The notes: generated from the letters alone by a model not told the origin. Counted from the first letter of the stretch, positions 45,832-54,887 are shown. The stretch: DNA of 64,000 bases from Candidatus Hydrogenedentota bacterium (GCA_029565395.1 JAKQOG010000010.1:1-64000), one strand, 5' to 3'. Numbers and translations are program-made.

Positions 45832-46443
45832 TCATTGCCAGTTTACAGGCCTGCGCAAGATGAAACCGCCTGGTTTTTCTATCTCATTCGGGAATTGACT
45901 ATTCTTTAACACCCCATGTCCAAGTGTAAATGAGGCGTGTGCAGCCTGTTGCAGTTCTTTTGAAACACGTGCAGGGGGAAATGCGAGAACCACACGCTTG
46001 TTTGGGCAAAATTGCCTGATCTTCATTATGGCTCCAACCAGATCACTGTCTGCAGAAATAAGAATCGCGGTATCGAAGACATCCTGTAATGCATCCGAAA
46101 CCATTTCCACCGCGATGTTTACATCGGTCATTTTCTCGCTGGGCACTTTATCCACCCAGCCACATTGAGAGCACACCCGGGAATGCAGCATATATTTCCC
46201 AAAGAAGATCTCTATCCCTTTCTGAGTTTCCAGAGCCTCAAGGAAAGCATTTTGGCGGAGCCGTTTGTCTTCGGGAAAACTTACGCGGGCTGTAAAGTAC
46301 TTGACTGTGACAATCTGCTGATCTTGCAGTAGCAACCGTTCACAAAGATGATATAGATTAAGCCAGTAGAGATGCTTCCATCCCTTCTCCCTAAGACCGA
46401 AATACAGATTAAATCCGTCTATATATGCTATTACCCGTTTCAT
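45832..46443 (-). CDS. NYN domain protein (LabA/PIN-like nuclease)
   Basis: 203 residues from the ATG at 46443; the open frame extends upstream through structured leader DNA without conserved sequence. The NYN/PIN-like fold is shown by KRVIAYIDGFNLYFGL (first acidic residue), EKMTDVNIAVEMVSDAL near 105 and DTAILISADSDLVGAIM near 125, which together give the conserved aspartates of a metal-dependent nuclease. A single CSQCGW pair may bind metal with another site. NYN proteins act on RNA; the target is unknown. Two hairpins lie about 75-120 bases upstream of its start. Confidence 0.88.
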   Translation of the reverse strand: MKRVIAYIDGFNLYFGLREKGWKHLYWLNLYHLCERLLLQDQQIVTVKYFTARVSFPEDKRLRQNAFLEALETQKGIEIFFGKYMLHSRVCSQCGWVDKVPSEKMTDVNIAVEMVSDALQDVFDTAILISADSDLVGAIMKIRQFCPNKRVVLAFPPARVSKELQQAAHASFTLGHGVLKNSQFPNEIEKPGGFILRRPVNWQ

Positions 46444-46516
46444 TGCTGGGCATTCCCGATGGAATATATCCTTGCTTTCTCCAACACTCTGGGGTAAAAT
46501 ATTTGTAGTAACCCCC

Positions 46517-46572
46517 CCGGAGATAGTATCTCCGGCCCGACGCTTCTCTTCGGAGAAGCGTTTCTTTTTTTC
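46517..46572. promoter_or_regulatory. Two adjacent hairpins upstream of the NYN gene
   Basis: CCGGAGAT/ATCTCCGG (46517-46524 and 46528-46535) is followed by ACGCTTCTC-TTCG-GAGAAGCGT (46540-46561). On the plus strand the second is followed by TTCTTTTTTT and looks like a strong terminator, yet the nearest plus-strand gene ends 730 bases away. On the minus strand both hairpins would lie in the NYN leader. Confidence 0.6.
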
Positions 46573-46668
46573 ATGTGCTTGGCCTCCTGCGGTTTTGGAG
46601 TCACTACACAAATAGCCTGCCAATTTTCACCACTGAATTCAACACATATGTTCCATTATATTGGGATT

Positions 46669-46687
46669 ATTCTTTCCAGGAAAGAAT
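46669..46687. promoter_or_regulatory. 19-base inverted repeat ATTCTTTCC-A-GGAAAGAAT
   Basis: It is perfect on both arms with a single central base, about 85 bases ahead of the secreted-protein start. A transcription factor site is plausible. Confidence 0.4.
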
Positions 46688-46771
46688 TCAATGAGGGGAA
46701 TTCAACTGAAACGGTCAGTATACTTCGCAGGTGATTATTACAAATTATATAATGCGGTTAAGGAAGGCTGA

Positions 46772-49483
46772 ATGAATATGCCGGAAGAATTTTTTGTGGT
46801 TCGAAGAATAGTTGTTTTGGTGGGGGCGCTTTTTGTGTGTGGGGCAGTGCTGGCTAAACCGGTGGTGGAGCGGGTGTCGCTTGAGACGGGGGCTGCACAA
46901 CAACTCGTGAAGAACCCAGGATTTGAGGAAGGGGAGGCGGCGTCGCTGCCAGGGTGGTTTTTCTGGCGGACAGGATATGAGGCGGCGGCGGGCGCGGGCC
47001 GGGACGGCGGGTGCGCGCTGCGGTGTGTTCAAGCGGTCACGACGGATCAACATGGCGCCGGGCAAACCGTAGAACTCAATCAGTCCGAGGCACGCACGAT
47101 CTTCGCGACAGGGTGGAGCCGGGCGGAGAATGTGGACGGCAGCCCGAATCCGGGATACTCCATCTATCTGGACATGGAGTACATGGACGGCACCTTTTTG
47201 TATGCACAGGCATCGCCGTTTTCCACGGGAACGCATACTTGGGAGTTGCGCAAGCTGGTGATCCCTCCCGGCAAAGCGGTGCGGCGCGCCACGGTATATC
47301 CATTGTTCCGAGGCCATACAGGCACGGTATATTTTGATGATTTTGCGCTTGGGGAACTCAAGGGGGAATCGGATGTACATTTTTTTGAGGGAGTGCCGGT
47401 CCGGTCTGGTTCAAAAGAGATTCCCGATTTCCCGGTGGCAGCCACGTTGCACACATCGAACGGCCTTGACGTAAAACTTGGTGAAGACAATTCATCGATC
47501 GCCATGAATGGTCACGTCTTAGGCCGGGGTGGACCCGTGTGCTTTGTGCGGGATGCCACTGCGGACAGTGATTTCCTTGCACCGGATTCCTGGAAGCTAA
47601 AGGAAGGGGAAGGTACGGTGACGTTAACAGGAAATGTGGATCCGTTGGACCTGATCCTGAACGTCACTCTTCTAGCGGACGGAACGCATATTGAAGTTAC
47701 AAGCTTGGTGCAAGACACACGCGGCGAAGATCGTGCCGTGACATTGTATTTTGCTGTACCGGTCATGGGACAGGGTTGGACCTGGTCTGACGATACACGA
47801 AGAAGTGTTCCAGCGGAAAAGGGGGTGTTCTGCAATACCGTGCGCACAGGCGCAGGTGCGACCGGTCTGCGATCCCGGTATCCGCTTGCGGCGTTGAGCA
47901 AAGATCGGGAAGGGCTCGCATTGGCGGTGCCCTTGGACGAGCCGCGCCACCACCGTTTCGGGTTTGATGCCTCCAATGGTCTGTACTTCGCTGCGTTTGA
48001 TCTGGGATTGAGCAAGGCCACCGCGAAATTTCCCGGAAAAGCAATGTGCCGCGTCCTGGTGTATCCATTTGAAGGACAACATCGCTTTCGCGGGGCATTG
48101 GCGCGTTACTATTCCCTGTTTCCGGAATCGTTTGTGAAACGGGCGCCTGTGGAAGGACTATGGATGGCATTCACGGACATCGCTACCGTGAAAGGCTGGG
48201 AAGATTTTGGATTTGCCTACAAGGAAGGCATCAATAATGTGCCATGGGACGCACGGCACGGCATTCTGAGTTTTGTGTACACCGAACCAATGACGACATG
48301 GCTTGCATTGCCACCGGAAATACCCCGGACGTATGACGCGGTCATGGAATACTTAAATACGCTGGGAACCTCTGATAAACCTGAAGATCAACGGCGCGCC
48401 TCAAAAACCATCACTTCATCGCTGCATGGTCCCGATGGTCGGTCGATTCTCTCCATTGAGAATGCGCCATGGTGTAATGGCGCGGTTTTTGCCTTGAATC
48501 CCAACCCGGAGGTTCCCACCACAGCGCAACATCCAATTAATCAGGCACAAAATGAATTTGGACAAATTGAAAGTGCGATTCAACAACATGATAGGAAGAG
48601 TCTCGGAGACGTTGAACCCGCGCGGGTGGATGGGACTTATATCGATTCGTACGAATTCTGGAACACGACCCTGAACTACAACCGCACGCATTTTGCGTCC
48701 GCCGATCTGCCGCTGGTATACGATGCCATGACCTGCCAGCCTGGCATTCTAACTATTTTTTCCACCTTTGAGTTTCAGCGGGAACTCGCCCGCCGCATGC
48801 ATGCGCAAAACCGGCTGATGATGGCGAATGGCGTGCTGCATGTGTATGATTTTCCCGCGGCGTATCTGGATGTGCTGGGTACGGAGACCAATTGGTTCCC
48901 GCAGGGGAAATGGCAACCCCTGCCGGACGACGATCTGTGTTTCCGGCGCGCGATGTGCTACCAGAAACCCTATTGCTTCCTGATGAATACGCATTATGCC
49001 GACCTGACGCTGGAATTGACGGAACGCTATATGCAGCGCTGCCTGTTCTACGGCATGTTTCCCGGATTCTTCAGTGAAAATGCCGCCACCAATTGCTATT
49101 TCGCCACGCCGGAATGGTATGAGCCTGCCCGTTCTCTCTTCAGGAAGTATGTGCCGCTGATCCGGCGCATTGCGAAGGCCGGTTGGAAACCCATTACCTT
49201 TGCGAAGACCGATAATGAGAAGTTATATGTCGAACGTTTTGGTATGGCCAAAGAAGGAGAGGTTTTCTTCACGGTAATGAATGAAACCGGAAGCCCTGAG
49301 CGGGGTATGCTAAAAATCGATTTGGCCGGCCTTGGATGGGGTGAAGGAAATGGGGAGGTTCGGGATCTCACTGAAGAAACAGTTATTCACGAATGCAAGC
49401 CGGACACGATGCTGGAACTTCCGCTGGATTGTCGGCCGTATAGCACGAAGCTGTTCTTGTTGACGGTGATAAATCCGGCGTAG
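46772..49483 (+). CDS. Large secreted protein, glycoside-hydrolase-like, unknown specificity
   Basis: 903 residues starting at ATG 46772, with AAGGAAGG just upstream (an ATG two codons later is equivalent). The N-terminus (VVRRIVVLVGALFVCGAVLAKP) is a signal peptide. Residues about 45-195 resemble a CBM4/9-type sandwich (NPGFEEGEAASLPGWFFWRT, GTVYFDDFALGEL). The remainder contains a beta-sandwich, then a barrel-like region (VDGTYIDSYEFWNTTLNYNRTHFASADLPLVYDAMT; FPGFFSENAATNCYFATPEWYEPARSLFRKYVPLIRRIAKAGWKP). Probably acts on an extracellular glycan. Catalytic residues were not assigned and no GH family number is claimed. Confidence 0.7.
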   Translation: MNMPEEFFVVRRIVVLVGALFVCGAVLAKPVVERVSLETGAAQQLVKNPGFEEGEAASLPGWFFWRTGYEAAAGAGRDGGCALRCVQAVTTDQHGAGQTVELNQSEARTIFATGWSRAENVDGSPNPGYSIYLDMEYMDGTFLYAQASPFSTGTHTWELRKLVIPPGKAVRRATVYPLFRGHTGTVYFDDFALGELKGESDVHFFEGVPVRSGSKEIPDFPVAATLHTSNGLDVKLGEDNSSIAMNGHVLGRGGPVCFVRDATADSDFLAPDSWKLKEGEGTVTLTGNVDPLDLILNVTLLADGTHIEVTSLVQDTRGEDRAVTLYFAVPVMGQGWTWSDDTRRSVPAEKGVFCNTVRTGAGATGLRSRYPLAALSKDREGLALAVPLDEPRHHRFGFDASNGLYFAAFDLGLSKATAKFPGKAMCRVLVYPFEGQHRFRGALARYYSLFPESFVKRAPVEGLWMAFTDIATVKGWEDFGFAYKEGINNVPWDARHGILSFVYTEPMTTWLALPPEIPRTYDAVMEYLNTLGTSDKPEDQRRASKTITSSLHGPDGRSILSIENAPWCNGAVFALNPNPEVPTTAQHPINQAQNEFGQIESAIQQHDRKSLGDVEPARVDGTYIDSYEFWNTTLNYNRTHFASADLPLVYDAMTCQPGILTIFSTFEFQRELARRMHAQNRLMMANGVLHVYDFPAAYLDVLGTETNWFPQGKWQPLPDDDLCFRRAMCYQKPYCFLMNTHYADLTLELTERYMQRCLFYGMFPGFFSENAATNCYFATPEWYEPARSLFRKYVPLIRRIAKAGWKPITFAKTDNEKLYVERFGMAKEGEVFFTVMNETGSPERGMLKIDLAGLGWGEGNGEVRDLTEETVIHECKPDTMLELPLDCRPYSTKLFLLTVINPA

Positions 49484-49490
49484 AGACAAT

Positions 49491-49521
49491 CCGCGCGGAG
49501 AAGATCATCTTCTCCGCGCGG
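49491..49521. terminator. 15-bp hairpin between convergent genes
   Basis: Bases 49491-49505 pair perfectly with 49507-49521; in practice a 13- to 14-bp stem with a short loop. No T-tract follows on either strand, so it may act as an RNA-stabilising or partially terminating element. Confidence 0.65.
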
Positions 49522-49546
49522 TGTGATTCAAAAAGGCATAAAGTTC

Positions 49547-50044
49547 CTACCGGCGCTGAACCATCAAATCGAGATCTTCCAGCAGGGATTGCAGATCTTC
49601 TTCATGCTCGACTTCATCGTTCAGAATCTGGAGTGCGAGTTCATAAGTGATCGGATCTGCCTCACGCGTGATTTTAGACAGTTCCTGATACACCCCGATG
49701 GCGCATTGCTCGCCCTTGATGTTCTGTTCCAACAATACGCGCACATACGGATCCTCTGGCGCGTCATACCCGCAATTGGTATGTTTGTACCAATCCTGAG
49801 GCGTCAACACCGGCGTTCCGCCAAGCTGAATGATCCGGTTTGACACCAAATCCGCATGGCGCAACTCGTCCGTGGCATGCTGCAGCAGTTCAGCCATCAC
49901 CCCGTCTTTCATGGGGCCTTTGGCCAGTTTTGCGCCCAGCCAATACTGATAATAGGCAAGCCATTCATCTGCAAACGCACGATTCAAAAGGTTTAACAAC
50001 ACCTCCACATCCATACCTACGATTGAACGTCCCTTGGTTCCCAT
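49547..50044 (-). CDS. DPS-like/bacterioferritin-like ferritin (DPSL type)
   Basis: 165 residues; ATG 50044 has AAGGAGG 6 bases upstream (the frame opens at a GTG six codons earlier). The four-helix ferritin fold shows iron ligands in ADEWLAYYQYWLG (Glu near 28), HATDELRHADLVSNRI (about 58-65), EQNIKGEQCAIGVYQEL (about 113-125) and LNDEVEHEEDL (about 145-155). The placement of NCGYD (Cys near 92) and GEQC resembles the cysteine pair of DPS-like thioferritins, which store iron and remove peroxide. Oxidative-stress protection is the likely role, inferred from family. Confidence 0.85.
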   Translation of the reverse strand: MGTKGRSIVGMDVEVLLNLLNRAFADEWLAYYQYWLGAKLAKGPMKDGVMAELLQHATDELRHADLVSNRIIQLGGTPVLTPQDWYKHTNCGYDAPEDPYVRVLLEQNIKGEQCAIGVYQELSKITREADPITYELALQILNDEVEHEEDLQSLLEDLDLMVQRR

Positions 50045-50151
50045 GATGCTTCCTCCTTTCACAGCAGTTGATTCAAAATGTCTTTGTCGCGCACTTCATT
50101 GTAAGGATAGGGTACAAGACTTACGCCTTCCCAGCTTTATATAGCACGATC

Positions 50152-51363
50152 TTAACGCAAAGTAAAAGCGTCCACCTCGTTCCCATCTTCATCAATGGCC
50201 TTCAATGCCACGCCTTCCGGGCGCACATTCACCAGCCAGAAATGCGCATAACTCCCCTCCTTTTCATTATACCAGCGGGGTGTGGGGTCAACCTCGCGGG
50301 GGTCCACGCCGAAGGTGCCATCGCCCACGTAAACTGTGCCGTTTTCAACCACTTGATTGCCCTTGAGGGGCTTGGACCGTTTGAAAACATGATCATGCGC
50401 TTCAAAACTCACCGTCAGGCAATACTTGTCGAACAGCGGCCCCCAGCATTTGCGTTCCAACTCAGAACCACCGCCGTCATACGGGCGATGTGTGGGATAC
50501 AGCGGAACATGATAGCAGGCAAACTTATATTTCACATCCCGGTACTTTTCAAGTTCCTGCGCCAACCATTCGGCTTGCGCTCCATCCTGCGGCGCCAGAT
50601 GGCCGCTGTCCAACACGAAAAAGACCACATCATCGCTGAACCGGCGCGAATGATAGGTAGCACTGCCTTGCCGTCCAAAGAGCGACAAATAATCCGGAGA
50701 CTTTATCTCCAGACGATCTGTTTCATAATGGTTCACCTCGTGATTGCCGACCGCCGTCACAATCGGGATCATCCGGCCATCCCTCCCCACCATGTATTTA
50801 TCCCAATTCTTAAACCACCTTTCCCAATCCTTATATTCTCCCAGCCACCCATTGGAATAGGGGATGTCGCCGCCGATGATCCCAAAATCCGGATCTTGTT
50901 CCCCGGCCAGTTTCAAGAGCTTTTCCGTCCGCCGGGAAACCCCCATGTCTCCGCCATTGATGAACCGCAAGGGTGCGTTTCCGCCCGGCAACGTGCGAAA
51001 GGACCGCTCCACCGTGTATCCATATTTCTCATCACCCACCACGAAATAATACAGGGTGTTTGGCTTCAGGTTTTTCAACGCGGCCACATAGCACGCCCGG
51101 CCATCGAGAATTTCCAGCATGGTCTGTATATAGGGCAGATCCATCTGCTGCGCATACTTCGCCTGTTCCCCCTTCCGCGATTCTGTATCGTAAAAAAGTG
51201 TGACCTTCGGAACCTTCCGTTCAATAAACACATTGATGTCTATCGAGGTCGTGGGATCATCCGAATACGTCAAATACGTATGCAACGGCTCCGCTGCCCC
51301 GCCGCCCATGACGGCAAGAACGCAAAAAATAGCAGCAGTAACTACAAATCGTCTGGAATACAT
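50152..51363 (-). CDS. Secreted purple-acid-phosphatase-like metallophosphoesterase
   Basis: 403 residues with a signal peptide (RFVVTAAIFCVLAVMGGGAAE). An N-terminal Ig/FN3-like module (about 25-125) precedes a calcineurin-type domain. Metal-binding blocks are in order: INGGDMG, IIGGDIPYSNGW, VTAVGNHEVNHYET, YKFACYHVPLYPTHRPYDG and VSFEAHDHVFKRSKP. This set matches the purple acid phosphatase signature. It would release phosphate from extracellular esters. The orphan MqsA-type gene ends 58 bases upstream on the same strand. Confidence 0.9.
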   Translation of the reverse strand: MYSRRFVVTAAIFCVLAVMGGGAAEPLHTYLTYSDDPTTSIDINVFIERKVPKVTLFYDTESRKGEQAKYAQQMDLPYIQTMLEILDGRACYVAALKNLKPNTLYYFVVGDEKYGYTVERSFRTLPGGNAPLRFINGGDMGVSRRTEKLLKLAGEQDPDFGIIGGDIPYSNGWLGEYKDWERWFKNWDKYMVGRDGRMIPIVTAVGNHEVNHYETDRLEIKSPDYLSLFGRQGSATYHSRRFSDDVVFFVLDSGHLAPQDGAQAEWLAQELEKYRDVKYKFACYHVPLYPTHRPYDGGGSELERKCWGPLFDKYCLTVSFEAHDHVFKRSKPLKGNQVVENGTVYVGDGTFGVDPREVDPTPRWYNEKEGSYAHFWLVNVRPEGVALKAIDEDGNEVDAFTLR

Positions 51364-51420
51364 GTCAAACTCCTCTGAAATTGCATGGATTTGGGTTGAG
51401 TGTCAACAAGCAAGGATAGT

Positions 51421-51645
51421 TTAAGCGGCAAAACGCAAAATCTCAACCTCTGCGCCTTTGTTAACTGCCTCTTCCGCTAGATTCATGACCTCACCGGTTA
51501 TTTTCTCAGAAAGATAGTATTCGCCACAGTTGACACATACCTCGGCGGGAACTTCCTTTATGATGACTGTGGTGGCAGCCCGTTGAAGCGTTACTGTAAC
51601 GTTTCCAGGTTTTGTATCACCATGTTTGCATAACACACATTTCAC
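51421..51645 (-). CDS. MqsA/YgiT-type zinc-finger antitoxin-like protein
   Basis: 74 residues from GTG 51645, with GGAGA six bases upstream (the frame extends back to 51675 without signals). Two CxxC pairs (KCVLCKHGDTKPG, VCVNCGEYYLSE) form the zinc-binding domain of YgiT/MqsA proteins, followed by a short helical tail (VMNLAEEAVNKGAEVEILRFAA). The DNA-binding HTH of full MqsA is absent, as in many members of this group that pair with DUF4258 or MqsR-like toxins. No toxin gene is adjacent, so it is an orphan or the partner was lost. Confidence 0.8.
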   Translation of the reverse strand: MKCVLCKHGDTKPGNVTVTLQRAATTVIIKEVPAEVCVNCGEYYLSEKITGEVMNLAEEAVNKGAEVEILRFAA

Positions 51646-51799
51646 TGCATGTCTCCAGAAATCTCCAGGAATCAAGCACGACCAGTCCTTTGGGAACTCA
51701 TCAAACTTTTACAATTCTATCAGATTGAGGGTGAGTAATATAAACTAGCCATGCCAAATAATCAGGATGGATTCAACGGCCACCGATCAGAATTTTTCA

Positions 51800-52300
51800 T
51801 TACATTTCTTTCAAACGATCAATTTTCTTTTTCATTGCTTCCCTTTTCGACAACGAAAGACTCTGCCGGTTCCCATTAGAAACGGGATCGCTTTCCAGCA
51901 CTTGGGTGAATCCGGAAGCATCAAACCGGATTAACCCTTTGGGCCCATTAAGATGAATAGTCCAGCTATAGCAAGGTTTGCCAATGCATTGGCTACCATG
52001 TTTTTTGCGCTCGATCCTATCCATGCTAATTTCATTCAGCGTGTTCACCCCTTCAATTTCTTCGAAATCAACCTGGACATGGAGATTATTAACCTCCTCA
52101 AAGGTCAGGGTTGCAGGCGCCACCAGAAAATCGAGCTTACCGGCTTTATCCAACCATTCAACGATAAAATCGATATCTAGAACAAGCTGCCTTGTCCAAT
52201 CGTTTTCTTCCGGATCGCCGGCCCGGATTGCAAGTCCCCACAGTGTGCAATCATGCCATGAAAGATCCTGAAAATCTGCTTCGGTTACTGCTTTCTTCAT
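51800..52300 (-). CDS. Hypothetical protein, conserved-looking single domain
   Basis: 166 residues from ATG 52300, with GGAGG 10 bases upstream; the longer open frame lacks a start signal. The sequence EADFQDLSWHDCTLWGLAIRAGD, LVLDIDFIVEWL, and SWTIHLNGPKGLIRFDASGFTQVL suggests a small beta-rich domain of an uncharacterised family. No signal peptide or membrane helix. It lies 47 bases after the BNR-type gene on the same strand. Function unknown. Confidence 0.6.
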   Translation of the reverse strand: MKKAVTEADFQDLSWHDCTLWGLAIRAGDPEENDWTRQLVLDIDFIVEWLDKAGKLDFLVAPATLTFEEVNNLHVQVDFEEIEGVNTLNEISMDRIERKKHGSQCIGKPCYSWTIHLNGPKGLIRFDASGFTQVLESDPVSNGNRQSLSLSKREAMKKKIDRLKEM

Positions 52301-52347
52301 CAGTACGATTCCTCCGCCTATAATCAAATCCCATGCGCATGCTTCAT

Positions 52348-53655
52348 TTAACTTTCCAAAATTTCGACATCGATCGCGCCAACCCAATGGGCGGCGTGAT
52401 TGGCCCAGGGCTGAGGCGGAGTGCTGTCGAAGACACATAGGAATTTCCGGGGGCCTATGGGGAGGATATCGGTATACCCAGTGGTGAAAAACGGCGCGAA
52501 ATTTATCTCATCGCACCATGTCTGGCCACCGTCCGTGCTGCAGGTGAAGCAGTTGCCCCATCGCGGATACGCGAGGCCGCCATACGTCAAGGCGATCACA
52601 CCCTCCGATAAGGCCATGCGCGGAAAACATCCTCGCGCCTCTTTCATCGGTTTAGGGCGGGACCATGTCTTGCATCCGTCTTGAGAATAAGCGATTACCA
52701 GAGGCACGCTTGGCGGACCCGGCGTAAAAAACTTATCCGCAGGAAACCGGTTGCCCGGATATATGCCCGAACCGGGAATAACATAGGAAAGATCATGGTA
52801 GGTGTCGGTAGGCTCGCTAAGCGGGGCATGCGCATCGTCATTTACCAACCGCATGACACAGACAAATCGATGTTCATCCACCTGTACGAGATTCGGCTCG
52901 CACGGCCCCCACAAGGTCCAGCCCTGCTTCGTTTTCCCCTCAGGATCTTCCACCGCGTCCAGATCGCCCACATGCGACATAAACTCCCAATTTTTCCCGC
53001 GATCACTACTCGAAGCAATGAAGGTGCGAAAGCGCGCGGGGGTGTAGAAATCCTGCAAGGCCGCGATGAGCCGGCCGTCAGCCAATTCAAGAGTATTCCC
53101 ATGGAACCATTTGGGACGGTCCGGCGTAAATTCGCCCTCAGGCAACTGCAACGTGCCATCCGTGAGCGGCCCACGGACTGTTTTCCAGTTATCGTCCGAT
53201 TCCCATCGCTTGGTGGTGCGCAACCCCGGCTTGCCCTCCACAGCCGCTGTTTCATAATGTGTGGAAAGACAGAGGCCATCCTTCAATCGCAACGTGTTCA
53301 AACCCATCCCGGTAACCTCCGGTGGTACAGGACGCCACGTGTTGCCGAGATCTTCCGAACGAATGGCGGTGAGTGGTCCGCCCTCTTCCGCCGCCTGGGC
53401 GGAGAGCACCACCGTACCCCCTCCCAACCGCGCCAGAACCGGAAACATGGGTCCGCGCATAATCACCCGTATTGTTCCCAGCCGAACACGCAACGAGCCC
53501 CGGCGCACTTCCCACGCCCGGAAGGGTCCTTCCCCCGCGTCGTCTGAAAACGAGGAAGCAGCCTTGGTTTCTTCCGCGCATGCAGAATCGGGCGTCCCCG
53601 CCATTGCGGTCACAATGCCACACCCTATTCCTTTTAAAAATCCCCGTCTTTGCAT
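52348..53655 (-). CDS. Exported BNR/sialidase-fold protein A
   Basis: 435 residues from ATG 53655, with AAGGAG upstream; the open frame extends 70 codons further without conserved sequence. It begins with an RR-containing leader (MQRRGFLKGIGCGIVTAMAGT) and may use Tat. The mature part is a six-bladed-propeller-like protein with Asp-box-type repeats (SEDLGNTWRP, SSSDRGKNWEF, SQDGCKTWSRP, STDGGQTWCD). Family members are exo-sialidases or related sugar-binding enzymes. The catalytic arginine triad was not mapped. It is divergent from a second BNR gene. Confidence 0.82.
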   Translation of the reverse strand: MQRRGFLKGIGCGIVTAMAGTPDSACAEETKAASSFSDDAGEGPFRAWEVRRGSLRVRLGTIRVIMRGPMFPVLARLGGGTVVLSAQAAEEGGPLTAIRSEDLGNTWRPVPPEVTGMGLNTLRLKDGLCLSTHYETAAVEGKPGLRTTKRWESDDNWKTVRGPLTDGTLQLPEGEFTPDRPKWFHGNTLELADGRLIAALQDFYTPARFRTFIASSSDRGKNWEFMSHVGDLDAVEDPEGKTKQGWTLWGPCEPNLVQVDEHRFVCVMRLVNDDAHAPLSEPTDTYHDLSYVIPGSGIYPGNRFPADKFFTPGPPSVPLVIAYSQDGCKTWSRPKPMKEARGCFPRMALSEGVIALTYGGLAYPRWGNCFTCSTDGGQTWCDEINFAPFFTTGYTDILPIGPRKFLCVFDSTPPQPWANHAAHWVGAIDVEILES

Positions 53656-53754
53656 GGCGCGCCTCTCCTTGTTCGGTTGATATTTCGCCATTTTCCTGTG
53701 ATGATACGTCTGCATGCATTGTGCATAACGAACAACAGAAGGCGAGATCATTAT

Positions 53755-54885
53755 ATGAGACGGATATCCTGTGTCACAACGGCTGTCATCATGATGTTGA
53801 TCAGTATGATTGCATTGACTGCATGGGCAGCGGAAGAAAAAGGTCCCCTCTGGGTGCATTCCCAATGCACGCCCTTGCCCACAGAAATGTCAGGGCCTTT
53901 TGTACGGCTGGGGGATGGGCGGCTGCTCACCATAAAAGGGGCTGATGCTTTGACCAGCGCCGACGAAGGGAAAACATGGGGAAAATGGGGCATTTTTGCC
54001 GATCCGCAGCGCTTTGCGATCAGCAGCGAATATGGGATTCTTCGCACGAAGAACGGCGTGGTTATTGTGGCGTTTATAAACATGAAGGAGCAGGATTGGC
54101 GTTGGAACAGCGCCAAGCATGACGCAGATCCCGGCACGCGACTGCCCACCTATGCCGCGAGAAGTCTTGATGAAGGAAGAACCTGGGAAGCGCCCCAAAA
54201 ACTCCATGACGAATGGACCGGCTGCATTCGCAACATCATCCAGACCAAGAGCGGGGCCGTTGTGTTTACCTCCATGAAGCTGCTGAACAATCCCGGCCGG
54301 CATTCCGTGCTCACCTACGTATCAAAAGACGATGGCGCCACATGGCGCGCCAGCAATATCATCGATCTGGGCGGCTGCGGGCATCACGGCGGGGTGACCG
54401 AAGCTACAGTAGTCCAATTGAACGACGGACGCCTTTGGAAACTGATCCGGACAAATTGGGGCCGCTTCTGGGAAGCCTTTTCCGAGGATGATGGCATATC
54501 GTGGCGCACCATCCACCCTTCCACCATCGAAGCCAGCAGTGCGCCTGGTCAATTGCTCCGGCTGCAAAGCGGTGCATTATTGCTCGCATGGAACCGGCCT
54601 TTTCCCGAAGGAAAAACCGAATACCCCTTGACTGGCGGCGACAATGAGTGGTCGGAAGTGCCCGTCAGCAATCACCGGGAAGAACTCTCAGTCGCGTTAT
54701 CATTGGATGACGGCCAGACTTGGTCCGCCCCAGTCGTCATCGCGCGGCAGACGGGCCAATGGCTTTCCTACGCCTATTTATTCGAGCCCAAGCCCGGCCT
54801 CGTCTGGTTGACCACTATGCAAGGCGGAGTGCGTGTTTCCTTCCAAGTGAAGGATCTTTTCCCGGCTACACCCTCCGCCCCTTGA
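53755..54885 (+). CDS. Secreted BNR/sialidase-fold protein B
   Basis: 376 residues from ATG 53755; the open frame begins earlier, antisense to protein A's start. Signal peptide: VTTAVIMMLISMIALTAWAAE. Asp-box-like repeats occur at SADEGKTWGKWG, SLDEGRTWEAP, SKDDGATWRAS, SEDDGISWRT and SLDDGQTWSAP. It shares architecture with protein A (99 bases separate the divergent starts), suggesting co-regulated enzymes acting on related substrates such as sialylated or ulosonic-acid-containing glycans. Catalytic residues not verified. Confidence 0.82.
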   Translation: MRRISCVTTAVIMMLISMIALTAWAAEEKGPLWVHSQCTPLPTEMSGPFVRLGDGRLLTIKGADALTSADEGKTWGKWGIFADPQRFAISSEYGILRTKNGVVIVAFINMKEQDWRWNSAKHDADPGTRLPTYAARSLDEGRTWEAPQKLHDEWTGCIRNIIQTKSGAVVFTSMKLLNNPGRHSVLTYVSKDDGATWRASNIIDLGGCGHHGGVTEATVVQLNDGRLWKLIRTNWGRFWEAFSEDDGISWRTIHPSTIEASSAPGQLLRLQSGALLLAWNRPFPEGKTEYPLTGGDNEWSEVPVSNHREELSVALSLDDGQTWSAPVVIARQTGQWLSYAYLFEPKPGLVWLTTMQGGVRVSFQVKDLFPATPSAP

Positions 54886-54887
54886 GG

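Larger units (their letters stand above)
46444..46771. other. Divergent intergenic region, NYN gene / secreted protein
   Basis: 328 bases holding the two hairpins (46517-46572), the 19-base inverted repeat (46669-46687), three GAATTCAA copies (46635, 46684, 46698) and a TATAAT at 46748. No other gene. Confidence 0.65.

Noticed and set aside
46540-46572. Terminator of the URO-D family gene
   Set aside because: The hairpin lies about 730 bases past that gene's stop with a whole antisense gene in between.
50068-51378. 436-codon plus-strand frame
   Set aside because: Antisense to the metallophosphoesterase, whose motifs and signal peptide are unmistakable.
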